From an uncultured Muribaculaceae bacterium (GTDB lineage Bacteria > Bacteroidota > Bacteroidia > Bacteroidales > Muribaculaceae), in assembly GCA_910577315.1 (NCBI GenBank), contig CAJTME010000009.1, positions 75,317 through 139,316 on the forward strand: DNA of 64,000 nt. Direction: 5' to 3'. The notes under the pieces are model-generated. The model was given only the letters and a program-made list of their open reading frames with translations. It had not been told where the DNA came from and searched no databases. Below, piece after piece: positions 24,905 through 33,038 of the stretch. Position numbers and translations under genes: made by a program. Numbering within the stretch: the first letter of the stretch is position 1; each line of letters opens with the position of its first letter.

Positions 24905-26113
24905 ATGGCTACATTGCTGTCAAAACTCAAGGCGGTCTCGCACGAGGCCACATTTCCCGTGCTGATGGCCCTTTGTGCAGTCCACTGCTTCAACGACCTC
25001 CTGCAATCAGTTGTCTCCGCCGTTTATCCCATGCTTAAAGACGACTTGCACCTGACGTTCGGGCAAATCGGCATAGTGACCCTCGTCTATCAGATTGCCG
25101 CTTCGGTGTTCCAGCCGGTGGTCGGATACACATTCGACCGCCGTCCCTACGTGGGAAGCCTGCCGATGGGGATGGTCTTCACCGCGGCCGGAATCATCCT
25201 TTTCGCATATTCCATGTCGTTGACCGCCGTGTTGATTGCCGTATTTCTTGTTGGCATCGGCTCATCCACCCTACATCCCGAGGCTTCGCGCATCACATCG
25301 CTCGCAAGCCACGGACGCCGGGGGTTCGCCCAATCCATTTTCCAGGTCGGAGGAAACTTGGGGACATCCGTCGGCCCCTTGCTCGTGGCCTTCATTGTCG
25401 CACCCAATGGCCGCCGTTACATCGCATGGTTCCTTATCGTGTCCGCGCTCGCCTTCCTTGCAATGCGCACGATTTGCCGCTGGTACCGGGGCTATCTCGC
25501 GTCATCCAGCAGCGGCGATGCAAAAACAGCCACACACATCCCCCGTCCCCTTACGCCCGGCCGCACCATTTTTGCCATAAGTGTGATAACCGTGTTGATT
25601 TTCTCGAAATACATCTACATGGCATCCCTTACCAATTACTACACATTTTATCTGATTGACCGCTTCGGAGTCTCCATCAAGACCTCCCAGATACTTCTTT
25701 TCGTCTTCCTGGCCGCCACCGCCATCGGGACACTCGTCGGTGGGCCTTTCGGCGACCGCTACGGACGCAAGCCCGTGATATGGGCTTCGATACTCGGGGC
25801 TGCGCCGTTCAGCCTCGTCATGCCGCACTGCGGGTTGGCCCTTACCGTGGTGATGAGTTTCTGCGCGGGATTCATGCTGGCCTCGGCTTTCCCGGCCATC
25901 CTGCTGTATTCCCAGGAATTGCTGCCAAACAAACTCGGCCTCGTGTCAGGGCTGTTTTTCGGCTTCGCGTTCGGTGTCGCGGGGGTGGCGGCCGCAATTC
26001 TCGGCCACTTCGCCGACACATGCGGCATCGACGCCGTCTACAATGCCTGCGCCTACATGCCCCTACTCGGACTGGTGACAGCCTTCCTCCCCGACCTCAA
26101 GCATCGCGGTTAG
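24905..26113 (+). CDS. MFS efflux transporter of the fosmidomycin-resistance (Fsr) type
   Basis: The 402-residue protein has about 12 hydrophobic segments. It shows the Fsr-family opening (LMALCAVHCFNDLLQS, YPMLKDDLHLTFGQIG), an HPEASR motif in the first half, and the MFS loop GDRYGRKPV in the second half. Such transporters export fosmidomycin and other small compounds using the proton gradient. It is single and monocistronic. Its 3' end overlaps that of the convergent Crp-like regulator by 17 bp. Confidence 0.88.
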   Translation: MATLLSKLKAVSHEATFPVLMALCAVHCFNDLLQSVVSAVYPMLKDDLHLTFGQIGIVTLVYQIAASVFQPVVGYTFDRRPYVGSLPMGMVFTAAGIILFAYSMSLTAVLIAVFLVGIGSSTLHPEASRITSLASHGRRGFAQSIFQVGGNLGTSVGPLLVAFIVAPNGRRYIAWFLIVSALAFLAMRTICRWYRGYLASSSSGDAKTATHIPRPLTPGRTIFAISVITVLIFSKYIYMASLTNYYTFYLIDRFGVSIKTSQILLFVFLAATAIGTLVGGPFGDRYGRKPVIWASILGAAPFSLVMPHCGLALTVVMSFCAGFMLASAFPAILLYSQELLPNKLGLVSGLFFGFAFGVAGVAAAILGHFADTCGIDAVYNACAYMPLLGLVTAFLPDLKHRG

Positions 26114-26672
26114 CCACCGACGCCCTAATGCGGCTGAGGCTCACCGGCGTCAGGCCAAGATATGTCGCAAGATTCTCCAGCGGGATGCGGCGTATCAGCT
26201 CAGGCTGGTCACGCAAAAGTGCCTCATATCTCTCTCGGCCCGTGGTGAACAATTGTGGAATAAGGTACGATTCCGTGCGGAGCAACTCTTTTTCGGCAAA
26301 ACGCCGGCCCCAGTTGGCAATATCGATGTCGCTGGCATACAGCGCCCTCAGGCGTTCGACAGTCGTATGATATAGCCGGCAATTTTCAAGAGTGACTATG
26401 TTCTCATATCCAGGCCTGTCATGTATGTATCCCTGCATCGACAGCGCCACAGAGCCCTCCGCTCCAATCCAGAAAGTTATATCCTTGCCGTCGGCATAGC
26501 TGAACGCGCGCACAATCCCTTCTGCTACGAAGAAGATGTCATGGCAAACCATGTCCGCCTTGATGATCATTTCGTTTTTGCGGACAAACGTTTCTTCCAC
26601 CGCCGCCTCGATTTTGGAAAACGAAGCAGTGGGGATGGGATGGACGGTGTCAATTATATCTCTTAGTTTCAT
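26097..26672 (-). CDS. Crp/Fnr-family transcriptional regulator
   Basis: The 191-residue protein has an N-terminal cyclic-nucleotide-binding-like beta-roll (about 10-120; FFVAEGIVRAF). A dimerisation helix and a C-terminal winged helix (LENLATYLGLTPVSLSRIRA) complete the fold. This is the common small Crp/Fnr type in Bacteroidota and lacks Cys clusters for an iron-sulfur centre. It diverges from the SMR pump gene and is convergent with the MFS gene, so either could be its target. The -7 box lies only 4 bp ahead of the ATG. Confidence 0.85.
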   Translation of the reverse strand: MKLRDIIDTVHPIPTASFSKIEAAVEETFVRKNEMIIKADMVCHDIFFVAEGIVRAFSYADGKDITFWIGAEGSVALSMQGYIHDRPGYENIVTLENCRLYHTTVERLRALYASDIDIANWGRRFAEKELLRTESYLIPQLFTTGRERYEALLRDQPELIRRIPLENLATYLGLTPVSLSRIRASVANRDA

Positions 26673-26676
26673 CAGT

Positions 26677-26685
26677 GCAAAATTA
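26677..26685 (-). promoter_or_regulatory. -7 element abutting the Crp-like start codon
   Basis: The minus strand reads TAATTTTGC and ends 4 bp before the ATG at 26672, predicting a leaderless transcript. Confidence 0.5.
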
Positions 26686-26808
26686 CAAAAATATGCGCAG
26701 GTATGGATATTTAGACCGTACTCGGTGAGTATTTATCAAATGATAATTGATTGCTTTGGAGAAATACCGAATTTTGCGGAAAAAACATATTCTTACTTTC
26801 ACCCACTC

Positions 26809-27129
26809 ATGAACTGGATAATGCTGATACTGGCCGGAGTCATGGAAGTCGGCTTCACCTTTTGCCTCGGAAAGACCAAAACATCAACCGGCATGGAACA
26901 ATACTGGTGGTGGACGGGATTCCTTGCCGCTATGCTGCTTAGCCTTTATCTTATGGCCCGCGCATCACGAACCTTACCGCTCGGAACGGTATATCCCGTA
27001 TGGACTGGCATAGGTGCCGTTGGAGCGGTAGCAATAGGAATAATCTTTTTCAACGAGCCAGCGACATTCTGGCGCATCTTCTTCGTAACGACACTTATTC
27101 TGTCGATTATCGGACTAAAAATGGTATAA
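26809..27129 (+). CDS. SMR-family small multidrug/guanidinium exporter (SugE/Gdx-like)
   Basis: The start at 26809 gives a 106-residue protein of normal SMR length with four transmembrane helices and the essential Glu at residue 13 (LAGVMEVGF). TLPLGTVYPVWTGIGAVGA is closer to the SugE/Gdx subgroup (guanidinium or quaternary ammonium export) than to EmrE. It acts as an antiparallel dimer in the inner membrane, driven by protons. It lies 5 bp ahead of the Nim-like flavoprotein gene, so the two are co-transcribed. No guanidine riboswitch is seen upstream. Confidence 0.88.
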   Translation: MNWIMLILAGVMEVGFTFCLGKTKTSTGMEQYWWWTGFLAAMLLSLYLMARASRTLPLGTVYPVWTGIGAVGAVAIGIIFFNEPATFWRIFFVTTLILSIIGLKMV

Positions 27130-27134
27130 TAATT

Positions 27135-27620
27135 ATGGAATACAAGATGAGGCGGCCTAAACAGCAACTGACCGCACAGGCCGCAGCCGCCATCCTGGAA
27201 TCGGCTACAAACGGAATCCTGTCGCTTGTCGATGCCGACGGAGAGCCTTACGGCGTGCCACTTAGCTATGCATGCGACGGCAACGGACACATTTATTTCC
27301 ACAGCGCGGCAAGAGGCCATAAGATTGATTCGGTTGGCAGCGGAGCGCCTTGTTCGTTTTGTGTTGTCGACCGAGATGCCGTTGTTCCCGATGAATTCAC
27401 CACCTATTTCCGAAGTGTAATTGTAAAAGGAAAAATTCACATCATGGATGATTATGATGAAATACACAAAGGCCTCCTTCTGCTATGCGCTAAATATTCT
27501 CCCGGCATAGACCCCGCTCGGGAAATAGCCAAATGTATCGGCCATGTAAAGGTGCTGCGCCTGGACATCTCGCAGATTACAGGAAAACAGGCTATCGAGC
27601 TCGTCAACCGGCATAACTGA
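27135..27620 (+). CDS. Nim-like pyridoxamine 5'-phosphate oxidase-fold flavoprotein
   Basis: The start at 27135 gives 161 residues opening with MRRPKQQL. The sequence follows the nitroimidazole-reductase (NimA) pattern: ILESATNGILSL, EPYGVPLSY, IYFHSAARGHKID, CSFCVVD, DEFTTYFRSVIVKGK and a C-terminal ITGKQAIEL. The split-barrel fold binds flavin. Nim proteins of anaerobes reduce 5-nitroimidazoles to amines, but many chromosomal relatives have no proven resistance role. The SMR gene 5 bp upstream suggests a small detoxification unit. Confidence 0.82.
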   Translation: MEYKMRRPKQQLTAQAAAAILESATNGILSLVDADGEPYGVPLSYACDGNGHIYFHSAARGHKIDSVGSGAPCSFCVVDRDAVVPDEFTTYFRSVIVKGKIHIMDDYDEIHKGLLLLCAKYSPGIDPAREIAKCIGHVKVLRLDISQITGKQAIELVNRHN

Positions 27621-27665
27621 ACCCAATGGTTAAAAATAACCATTGCGGGGAACCATGCAGTATGC

Positions 27666-27674
27666 TAACTTTGC
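27666..27674 (+). promoter_or_regulatory. -7 element of the acetyltransferase gene
   Basis: TAACTTTGC matches TAnnTTTG, 54 bp ahead of the ATG at 27729. The initiation point would fall at the foot of the hairpin at 27685-27714. Confidence 0.6.
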
Positions 27675-27684
27675 GTAATCTTTT

Positions 27685-27714
27685 AGAGGGCGTCGTACAT
27701 TTGTACGACCCTCT
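27685..27714 (+). promoter_or_regulatory. 5'-leader hairpin before the acetyltransferase gene
   Basis: GTCGTAC (27692-27698) pairs with GTACGAC (27703-27709) and, past a 2-nt bulge, AGAGG (27685-27689) pairs with CCTCT (27710-27714). It sits between promoter and start codon and has only a short T-run after it. Confidence 0.5.
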
Positions 27715-27728
27715 TAATCAAATCAACC

Positions 27729-28286
27729 ATGACAGAAAAAGAAAAAATGCTGGAAGGCATGATTTACGATGCCAACTATGACCCGCAGCTAATCGCCGAA
27801 CGGCTCGAGTGCAAGGAAAAATGCCGGGAGTACAACGACCTGCGTCCGACGGATGTCGAGGGACGCTCCAAACTGTTGCACGACATCCTCGGAAAAATCG
27901 AAGGTGATATTGCAATCGAGCAACCTTTCAACTGCGACTATGGCTACAACATCTCCACCGGGAAGAATTTCTTCGCCAACTTCAACCTTGTCATACTCGA
28001 CGAAGCCCCGGTGACATTCGGCGACAACGTGTTCATCGCCCCCAACTGCGCGTTCTACACCGCGGGACATCCTCTCGACCCGGTCGAGCGCAACAAAGGG
28101 CTGGAATATGCACGCCCCATTACCGTGGGCCACAATGTATGGATTGGTGGAAATGTCTGTGTGCTCCCCGGCGTCTCAATCGGCGACAACTGCGTTATCG
28201 GCGCCGGCAGCGTCGTCGTCCGGGACATTCCGGCCAACAGCGTCGCCGTCGGAAATCCGTGCAAGGTCATCAAGCGTCTGCCTTAG
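27729..28286 (+). CDS. Maltose/galactoside O-acetyltransferase (LacA/Maa type)
   Basis: The 185-residue protein has the N-terminal maltose-acetyltransferase helical segment (EKEKMLEGMIYDANYDPQL) and a left-handed beta-helix of hexapeptide repeats. The catalytic His is in TAGHPLDP, and IGGNVCVLPGVSIGD with VGNPCKVIK closes the acetyl-CoA site. The family moves acetyl from acetyl-CoA to the 6-OH of sugars or galactosides in the cytosol. It is monocistronic. Confidence 0.92.
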   Translation: MTEKEKMLEGMIYDANYDPQLIAERLECKEKCREYNDLRPTDVEGRSKLLHDILGKIEGDIAIEQPFNCDYGYNISTGKNFFANFNLVILDEAPVTFGDNVFIAPNCAFYTAGHPLDPVERNKGLEYARPITVGHNVWIGGNVCVLPGVSIGDNCVIGAGSVVVRDIPANSVAVGNPCKVIKRLP

Positions 28287-28342
28287 GGGCGCTATCCGGG
28301 CATCCGTCCCTGATACTATTCTGCAAAATCAGCATTTATTCG

Positions 28343-28351
28343 TATCTTTGC
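28343..28351 (+). promoter_or_regulatory. -7 element of the DUF5131-MmcQ pair
   Basis: TATCTTTGC, a TAnnTTTG match, lies 28 bp ahead of the ATG at 28380. Confidence 0.6.
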
Positions 28352-28379
28352 GCAAAGAAAATCGAAAAGCAGAAACAAT

Positions 28380-29108
28380 ATGCTGATGTGGAATCCGTGG
28401 CATGGTTGCCACAAAATCAGTGAAGGATGCCGGTATTGCTATGTCTACCGCGAGGACGCCGCCTTCGGGGCGGCCGTGCCCTCCTCCGAGGTGCGTAAAA
28501 CGGCCTCGTTCAACCTCCCGGCGAGGCGCGACCGCCGGAAAAACTGGAAATACCCTTCCGGCACTGAGTTCGCACTGTGTTTCACATCCGATTTGCTGAT
28601 CGAGGAGGCCGACGGCTGGCGGGATGAGATATGGGAAATGATACGCCTGCGCAGCGACTGCCGGTTCTTTTTCTTCACCAAACGCATCGAACGGCTTGCC
28701 GCCTGTCTGCCGCCCGACTGGGGCGACGGCTACGCCAATGTCGCCATAGGCTGCACTGTCGAGAACCAGCTCCGCGCCGACCGGCGGATGCCGATATTCC
28801 TGTCATTGCCCATAAAGCACCGTTTGGTCATAGTCGCTCCAATGCTCGGGCAAGTCGACCTGTCAAGCTATCTCGACCCTGATTTGATCGAGGAGGTCTC
28901 GGTGGGTGGTGAATCGGGCAAATACGCCCGTCCCCTGCAATTTGAATGGGTGCTCGACCTCCACCGGCAATGCGTCGGGGCAGGTGTCCCTTTCAGCTTC
29001 CACCAAACCGGTTCGTACCTTGTCAAGGATGGCCGGCAATACCATATTCCGCGGGAACATCAGCACTCCCAGGCCCGCAAGGCCGGACTTAACACAAGCC
29101 AAAGATGA
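28380..29108 (+). CDS. DUF5131-family (phage Gp37/Gp68-like) protein
   Basis: The 242-residue product opens with WNPWHGCHKISEGCRYCYVYR, a conserved Cys cluster that resembles a metal or radical-SAM-type iron-sulfur site. It continues with FTKRIERL, VAIGCTVENQ and SVGGESG, all features of the DUF5131 family also found in phages. The biochemical function is not established. It overlaps the MmcQ gene by 4 bp (ATGA), so the two are translationally coupled. Confidence 0.85.
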   Translation: MLMWNPWHGCHKISEGCRYCYVYREDAAFGAAVPSSEVRKTASFNLPARRDRRKNWKYPSGTEFALCFTSDLLIEEADGWRDEIWEMIRLRSDCRFFFFTKRIERLAACLPPDWGDGYANVAIGCTVENQLRADRRMPIFLSLPIKHRLVIVAPMLGQVDLSSYLDPDLIEEVSVGGESGKYARPLQFEWVLDLHRQCVGAGVPFSFHQTGSYLVKDGRQYHIPREHQHSQARKAGLNTSQR

Positions 29109-29476
29109 TGAACATTGAGGAATTCCGGGACTACTGCCTGTCTTTTGAAGGAGTCACCGAGAAGATGCCGTTCGGCAAATTCGCGCGCAGATATGACTCC
29201 ATTTTGGTATTCTACGTGCTCGACCACATGTTCTGCTTCGCCGACATCGACAACTTCACGTCGGTCACCGTCAAGTCCACCCCCGACGAGGTCGAGGAGA
29301 TAAAGTCGCGGCATTACTCAGTCAGCGCGCCCCTTAACCAAAGCCTGCGGCATTGGATTCAGCTCGACTTCAACGGCGACCTCCCCGACCATGAAATCCG
29401 GGAACTTATAAAACGCGCCTACGACATAGTCATGGAAAAATACAGCCGGAAGAAAAAGCGCTCCCTCGGGGGATAA
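29105..29476 (+). CDS. MmcQ/YjbR-family protein
   Basis: The 123-residue protein matches the MmcQ/YjbR double-wing fold family: EFRDYCLSFEGVTEKMPFG at the start, FCFADIDNF in the middle, NQSLRHWIQLDF, and a C-terminal helix IKRAYDIVMEK. The family is small and cytosolic, with a proposed DNA-binding fold, and the function is unknown. It is encoded with DUF5131. The following 284 bp to the next relic show no convincing gene. Confidence 0.85.
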   Translation: MMNIEEFRDYCLSFEGVTEKMPFGKFARRYDSILVFYVLDHMFCFADIDNFTSVTVKSTPDEVEEIKSRHYSVSAPLNQSLRHWIQLDFNGDLPDHEIRELIKRAYDIVMEKYSRKKKRSLGG

Positions 29477-29760
29477 TTCTCCGTTAATCCAGCAGTATGA
29501 AGGTTTCTTGCGGTGGTTCCCCTGCCGGGTTGCCCGATGGTTTCGGGAAAATTTTCAGATTTTTTCGGATGGCACACCGCCAAATCCAAATATTTTAATT
29601 AACCTTGCAATTACTACCGTCATAGAGGCCAAACGTGGCCACTACTGGCGGGATGCAGGCAGCGCTTTTGCGCCGACCAAGCAATCGCCTTGGCGCTTTG
29701 CCACGGCAAAGACATATTAATGAAAAGGCGTATACTCATGGGCGATAACTCCTCCTACAC

Positions 29761-29967
29761 TTGAAAGTGATGTATTTAATGGAAGACTTTGGCGAAATTG
29801 TGGGAGATGTGGAATCTGCCGGTATCGAAGGAATTGAGGCTGACGGCAGCAATGCTCCCGCTGAATTCTTCAACCTCAACGGCGCGCGTGTAAATGGCGA
29901 CGCACTCATCCCCGGCCTCTACATCAAGCACCAGGGCAGCAAAACCTCCAAAGTGCTGGTGAAGTAA
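29761..29967 (+). pseudogene. Orphan C-terminal sorting-type tail, remnant of a secreted protein
   Basis: The open frame from a TTG at 29761 gives 68 residues. Its second half (PAEFFNLNGARVNGD, GLYIKHQGSKTSKVLVK) is the same kind of C-terminal sorting tail that closes the secreted proteins at 9065 and 10346. No signal peptide or mature domain is attached, and no promoter is seen. A strong terminator follows at once. It is best read as the last stub of a deleted surface protein. Confidence 0.6.
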
Positions 29968-29995
29968 TCCGCTCCTCCGACACAATTCCCACATA

Positions 29996-30036
29996 ATTTC
30001 AGCCCGACGAATCCGTTTCGCCGGGCTGAATTTGTT
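29996..30036 (+). terminator. Terminator after the sorting-tail relic
   Basis: TTCAGCCCG (29998-30006) pairs with CGGGCTGAA (30022-30030), with an inner CGAA/TTCG helix, and is followed by TTTGTTTTC. Confidence 0.75.
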
Positions 30037-30192
30037 TTCGGTAAAATGCCGGATTTTTTCAATTTGTGAACGACACGACCCGTGCAATTGATTTAGAGGG
30101 TGTTTAATAACTTCACCAAAGGTAGTTGGGATTATCAGTACTATATCAAAATTGGAGATTCAGGAAATGTGAGGATTACGTCTCCCGAATCA

Positions 30193-30624
30193 TCAATCCT
30201 CATATTTTATAGCCGGATTGATTCGTTGCAGTTCGGATATGAAACCGTCCATGTCTTTTGGCGATATTATCAACGGCATGGAACTTTTCAGCACATTGCG
30301 GTCTGACAGGCTGATTGAAACCCGGTCAAGCGACATCGCGGCGGTTGCCAATCCGCCACGGGTTTTCTTCACTTTGCAAATCTTTTCAACCGGGACCCAT
30401 GTCCAGCGGTAAAGGTTCCTTATCCCCAGCTGATTGCCATTTATCTCATATTTCATGCCGGTGACACAGAAAATCCACATCACGGCCATGCTTGCAGCCA
30501 CTATGATGCCGGCAATATTATCGCCATCAATCATCGGCCCCACGAGGCAGCCGACCACCATGATCGCCAGCACGGCGTAAACCCACCAGTCAACTTTGGA
30601 TTTATAAACTTTCCTCTCAGTCAT
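30193..30624 (-). CDS. Membrane-anchored bacterial PH-domain protein
   Basis: The 143-residue protein has two adjacent transmembrane helices (about 13-55). A small beta-rich domain follows (YEINGNQLGIRNLYRWTWVPVEKICKVKKT), ending in LIISPKDMDGFISEL, the pattern of bacterial PH-like domains. Its role is unknown; such proteins may act in envelope stress. It has its own promoter (TAAATTTGC on the minus strand at 30657-30665). Confidence 0.75.
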   Translation of the reverse strand: MTERKVYKSKVDWWVYAVLAIMVVGCLVGPMIDGDNIAGIIVAASMAVMWIFCVTGMKYEINGNQLGIRNLYRWTWVPVEKICKVKKTRGGLATAAMSLDRVSISLSDRNVLKSSMPLIISPKDMDGFISELQRINPAIKYED

Positions 30625-30656
30625 AAGTGTGTGAGCTGAATTTTAAAATTACATAC

Positions 30657-30665
30657 GCAAATTTA
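30657..30665 (-). promoter_or_regulatory. -7 element of the PH-domain gene
   Basis: The minus strand reads TAAATTTGC, matching TAnnTTTG, 32 bp before the ATG at 30624. Confidence 0.55.
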
Positions 30666-30746
30666 AAGAATTTTCGGCAGATTGACAAATAATTCCATGC
30701 TCCTATGGGTATTTTCACTAACTTCGCACCAGAACCCACATCAATC

Positions 30747-31097
30747 ATGAACAGACTCAACACAATTGAAAGAACCGTGATCTTGGCAGCCGTCATGGCG
30801 TTTTACGCCTGCGCCGGGAGCCCTCCGACTCCACCGGCCAGATTGCCCGACAGTGAAATTCCGGCCTACCGAGAGGCCGCGCATAAACTCGCACGGTATA
30901 TTGTAATGGAAGATTCGTCCTTCCATCTAACCATTACGGAAGATTCCGCCGCCAGGCTTGGCATACCGGGGAAGTATTTCAAGCGAGCGGAACAGGAATT
31001 GGAATACACCAACTATCTGATCCACGAAGAATATAATAAAAAAGGCATCCCCGTGGAAATGCCTGAATATAACACAGACTCCCTACCCCGCCCATAG
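30747..31097 (+). CDS. Small lipoprotein of unknown function
   Basis: Starting at the ATG at 30747 the product is 116 residues with a lipoprotein signal ending in AFYAC (Cys22) and then a Pro-rich linker. The rest is helical and charged (YREAAHKLARYIVMEDSSF, FKRAEQELEYTNYLI) with no family I recognise. A TAACTTCGC box at 30719-30727 is a plausible -7 element. It stands alone between the PH-domain gene and the convergent end of the polysaccharide locus. Confidence 0.65.
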   Translation: MNRLNTIERTVILAAVMAFYACAGSPPTPPARLPDSEIPAYREAAHKLARYIVMEDSSFHLTITEDSAARLGIPGKYFKRAEQELEYTNYLIHEEYNKKGIPVEMPEYNTDSLPRP

Positions 31098-31147
31098 ACC
31101 ACCGGGCGACGCAGGGAGCCTGCAACAAGTATCTTATTCTATCGTTC

Positions 31148-32413
31148 TTACCGTTCTATGCTCGCTTTGATGGTGTCGACGATGTAGCGGACGTCGTCGT
31201 CGCTTACCCAGGGGCCGGCGGGGAGGCAGATGCCGACCTTGAAGAGGCCCTCGCTGACGCCGTTGACATAGGCGGGGGCATCGCGGTAGACGGGCTGGCG
31301 GTGCATGGGCTTCCACAGGGGGCGGCTCTCAACGTTGGCGCGGTCGAGGCAAACGCGCAGGGCCTCCACGTTGTCGTTGGGCTGGCAGTCGGTGGTGGCC
31401 GACGAGGCCTCGTGGATGACACCGGCGGCGCCTCCGACGGCGCCCTTGACCACGGTGCGGTAGGCCTCGTCCTGACCCTTTATCCTCAGCGAGGGGTCGA
31501 GCGTGGCTGTGCAGAGCCAGAAGTTGGAGTCGTACTCCGCCCCGGGGTTGCCGTGCATGGTGACGCCGTCGACTTCCCGGAGGAGCTCGCAGTAGAGCTG
31601 CTGGACATGGCGGTGGTGGGCGATGTGGGCGTCGAGCACGGTCATCTGGCCGCGGCCGATGCCCGCGCAGATGTTGCTCATGCGGTAGTTGTAGCCTATG
31701 GCCTCGTGCTGGTAGTAGGGGTACGACTCGCGGGCCTGGGTGGCGTACCACATCACACGCTGCCGGTCGGCGGCGTCGCGGCATATCAGGGCGCCGCCGC
31801 CCGAGGTGGTGATCATCTTGTTGCCGTTGAACGACAGCACCCCGAACTTTCCGAACGTGCCCAGCTCCTGTCCGTCGAAGCGCGAGCCGAAGCCCTCGGC
31901 GGCGTCCTCGATCACCGGGATGCCGTGGCGCCCGGCCACCTCCATGATGCGGCGGATGTCGTAGGGCATGCCGTAAAGGGCCACCGGGATGATGGCCTTG
32001 GGCTTGCGGCCGGTCTTCGCCAGGCGGTCCCCGATGGCCCGTTCGAGCAACTCCGGGTCCATGTTCCAGCTCGCCGGCTCGGAGTCGACGAACACCGGCG
32101 TGGCGCCGCAGTACGTCACCGGGTGGGCCGAGGCGCAGAAGGTGAACGACTGCACGATGACCTCGTCGCCGGGGACTACGCCGCACGCCACCAGGGCCAG
32201 GTGGACGGCGGCGGTGCCGGCCGACAGGGCAACGACCCTGCGGTCGAGCGGGGCGGCGCCCTCGCGGCGGTTGACGAATCCCTCAAGATCCTTCTCGAAT
32301 CCGTCGACGTTCGGCCCAAGCGGCACGACCCAGTTCTGGGCGAACGCCTCCTCGATGAACTTCATCTCATTGCCCGACATATGCGCCAGGCACAGTATTA
32401 TCCGGTCTCTCAT
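31148..32413 (-). CDS. DegT/DnrJ/EryC1-family PLP sugar aminotransferase
   Basis: The 421-residue protein has the family layout: an N-terminal GPNVDGFEKDLEGF segment, LSAGTAAVHLAL, VIEDAAEGFGSRF (PLP-pyridine Asp region) and FNGNKMITTSGGG with the Schiff-base Lys. The C-terminal domain contains SRPLWKPMHRQPVY. Such enzymes transfer an amino group to a 4-keto or 3-keto nucleotide sugar; the closest pattern is PglE, which makes the 4-amino precursor of N-acetylbacillosamine. It is the last gene of the polysaccharide locus, next to the initiating transferase. The matching dehydratase and acetyltransferase are not in this locus. Confidence 0.9.
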   Translation of the reverse strand: MRDRIILCLAHMSGNEMKFIEEAFAQNWVVPLGPNVDGFEKDLEGFVNRREGAAPLDRRVVALSAGTAAVHLALVACGVVPGDEVIVQSFTFCASAHPVTYCGATPVFVDSEPASWNMDPELLERAIGDRLAKTGRKPKAIIPVALYGMPYDIRRIMEVAGRHGIPVIEDAAEGFGSRFDGQELGTFGKFGVLSFNGNKMITTSGGGALICRDAADRQRVMWYATQARESYPYYQHEAIGYNYRMSNICAGIGRGQMTVLDAHIAHHRHVQQLYCELLREVDGVTMHGNPGAEYDSNFWLCTATLDPSLRIKGQDEAYRTVVKGAVGGAAGVIHEASSATTDCQPNDNVEALRVCLDRANVESRPLWKPMHRQPVYRDAPAYVNGVSEGLFKVGICLPAGPWVSDDDVRYIVDTIKASIER

Positions 32414-32417
32414 ATTC

Positions 32418-33038
32418 CTAAATTGTTTCGTTGTTGTATGTCATCCTGCGACCGAGCACGGTGCAGAGTATCATCTGTATGTCCTTGGTGAAGGAGTAGT
32501 TGTGCAGGTAGTACCGGTTTATCCTCACCTTGTCGGGGAAAATGACCTCGTCATTGTATCTGGCAGGATCGGGCTGCCGGGCGAGCAGCTCCTCCTCGTC
32601 GCGGTACTTGAGCGATGCCGGCCCGGTGATTCCGGGGCGCAGCATAAGCACCTCGCGGTCGTCGCCGGTGAGGGCGTCGGCGTATCCGGGAACGTCCGGC
32701 CTCGGGCCGACCAGACTCATGTCGCCGGTAAGGACGTTCCACAGTTCCGGCAGCTCGTCAAGCTTGTATCGCCGCAGCGTCGCCCCCAGCGGGGTTATCC
32801 GTGCCTCTCCGGCAACTGACACGGAGGAGCCCCCGTGGCCGACGGTCATCGAGCGGAACTTATACATCGTGAAAAGGCGTCCGTGGCGTCCGACCCTCTT
32901 CTGACGGAATATCACAGGGCCGTCGGGCATCCTGACGCGTATCGCCACGGCCACCGCGGCGAGCAACGGCCACAGCACCGCGAGCCCCACAAGGGCGGCA
33001 ACGCGGTCGAAAATCCATTTTATCGCGGTCTGTCTCAT
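32418..33038 (-). CDS. Initiating sugar-phosphate (phosphoglycosyl) transferase, PglC/WcaJ-type catalytic domain
   Basis: The start at 33038, which overlaps the ATP-grasp stop by ATGA, gives 206 residues. There is one N-terminal hydrophobic re-entrant helix and the monotopic phosphoglycosyl transferase motifs: FRQKRVGRHGRLFTMYKFRSM, the catalytic Asp-Glu pair in KLDELPELWNVL, and MSLVGPRPD. It loads the first sugar phosphate onto undecaprenyl phosphate at the inner membrane and so starts each repeat unit. The small size without extra transmembrane helices is PglC-like. Confidence 0.9.
   Translation of the reverse strand: MRQTAIKWIFDRVAALVGLAVLWPLLAAVAVAIRVRMPDGPVIFRQKRVGRHGRLFTMYKFRSMTVGHGGSSVSVAGEARITPLGATLRRYKLDELPELWNVLTGDMSLVGPRPDVPGYADALTGDDREVLMLRPGITGPASLKYRDEEELLARQPDPARYNDEVIFPDKVRINRYYLHNYSFTKDIQMILCTVLGRRMTYNNETI

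Noticed and set aside
27600..27728. Riboswitch upstream of the acetyltransferase
   Set aside because: Only a single bulged hairpin is visible; no known riboswitch core could be recognised.
29508..29720. 70-codon plus-strand frame in the gap after MmcQ
   Set aside because: No ribosome site, no family resemblance and a composition like non-coding sequence; it may be part of a dispersed intergenic sequence, which cannot be tested here.
31301..32491. 396-codon open frame on the plus strand across the DegT aminotransferase gene
   Set aside because: It is the antisense shadow of a very GC-rich gene; it lacks any family motif and is dominated by Gly, Val, Ala and Asp in repetitive patterns.
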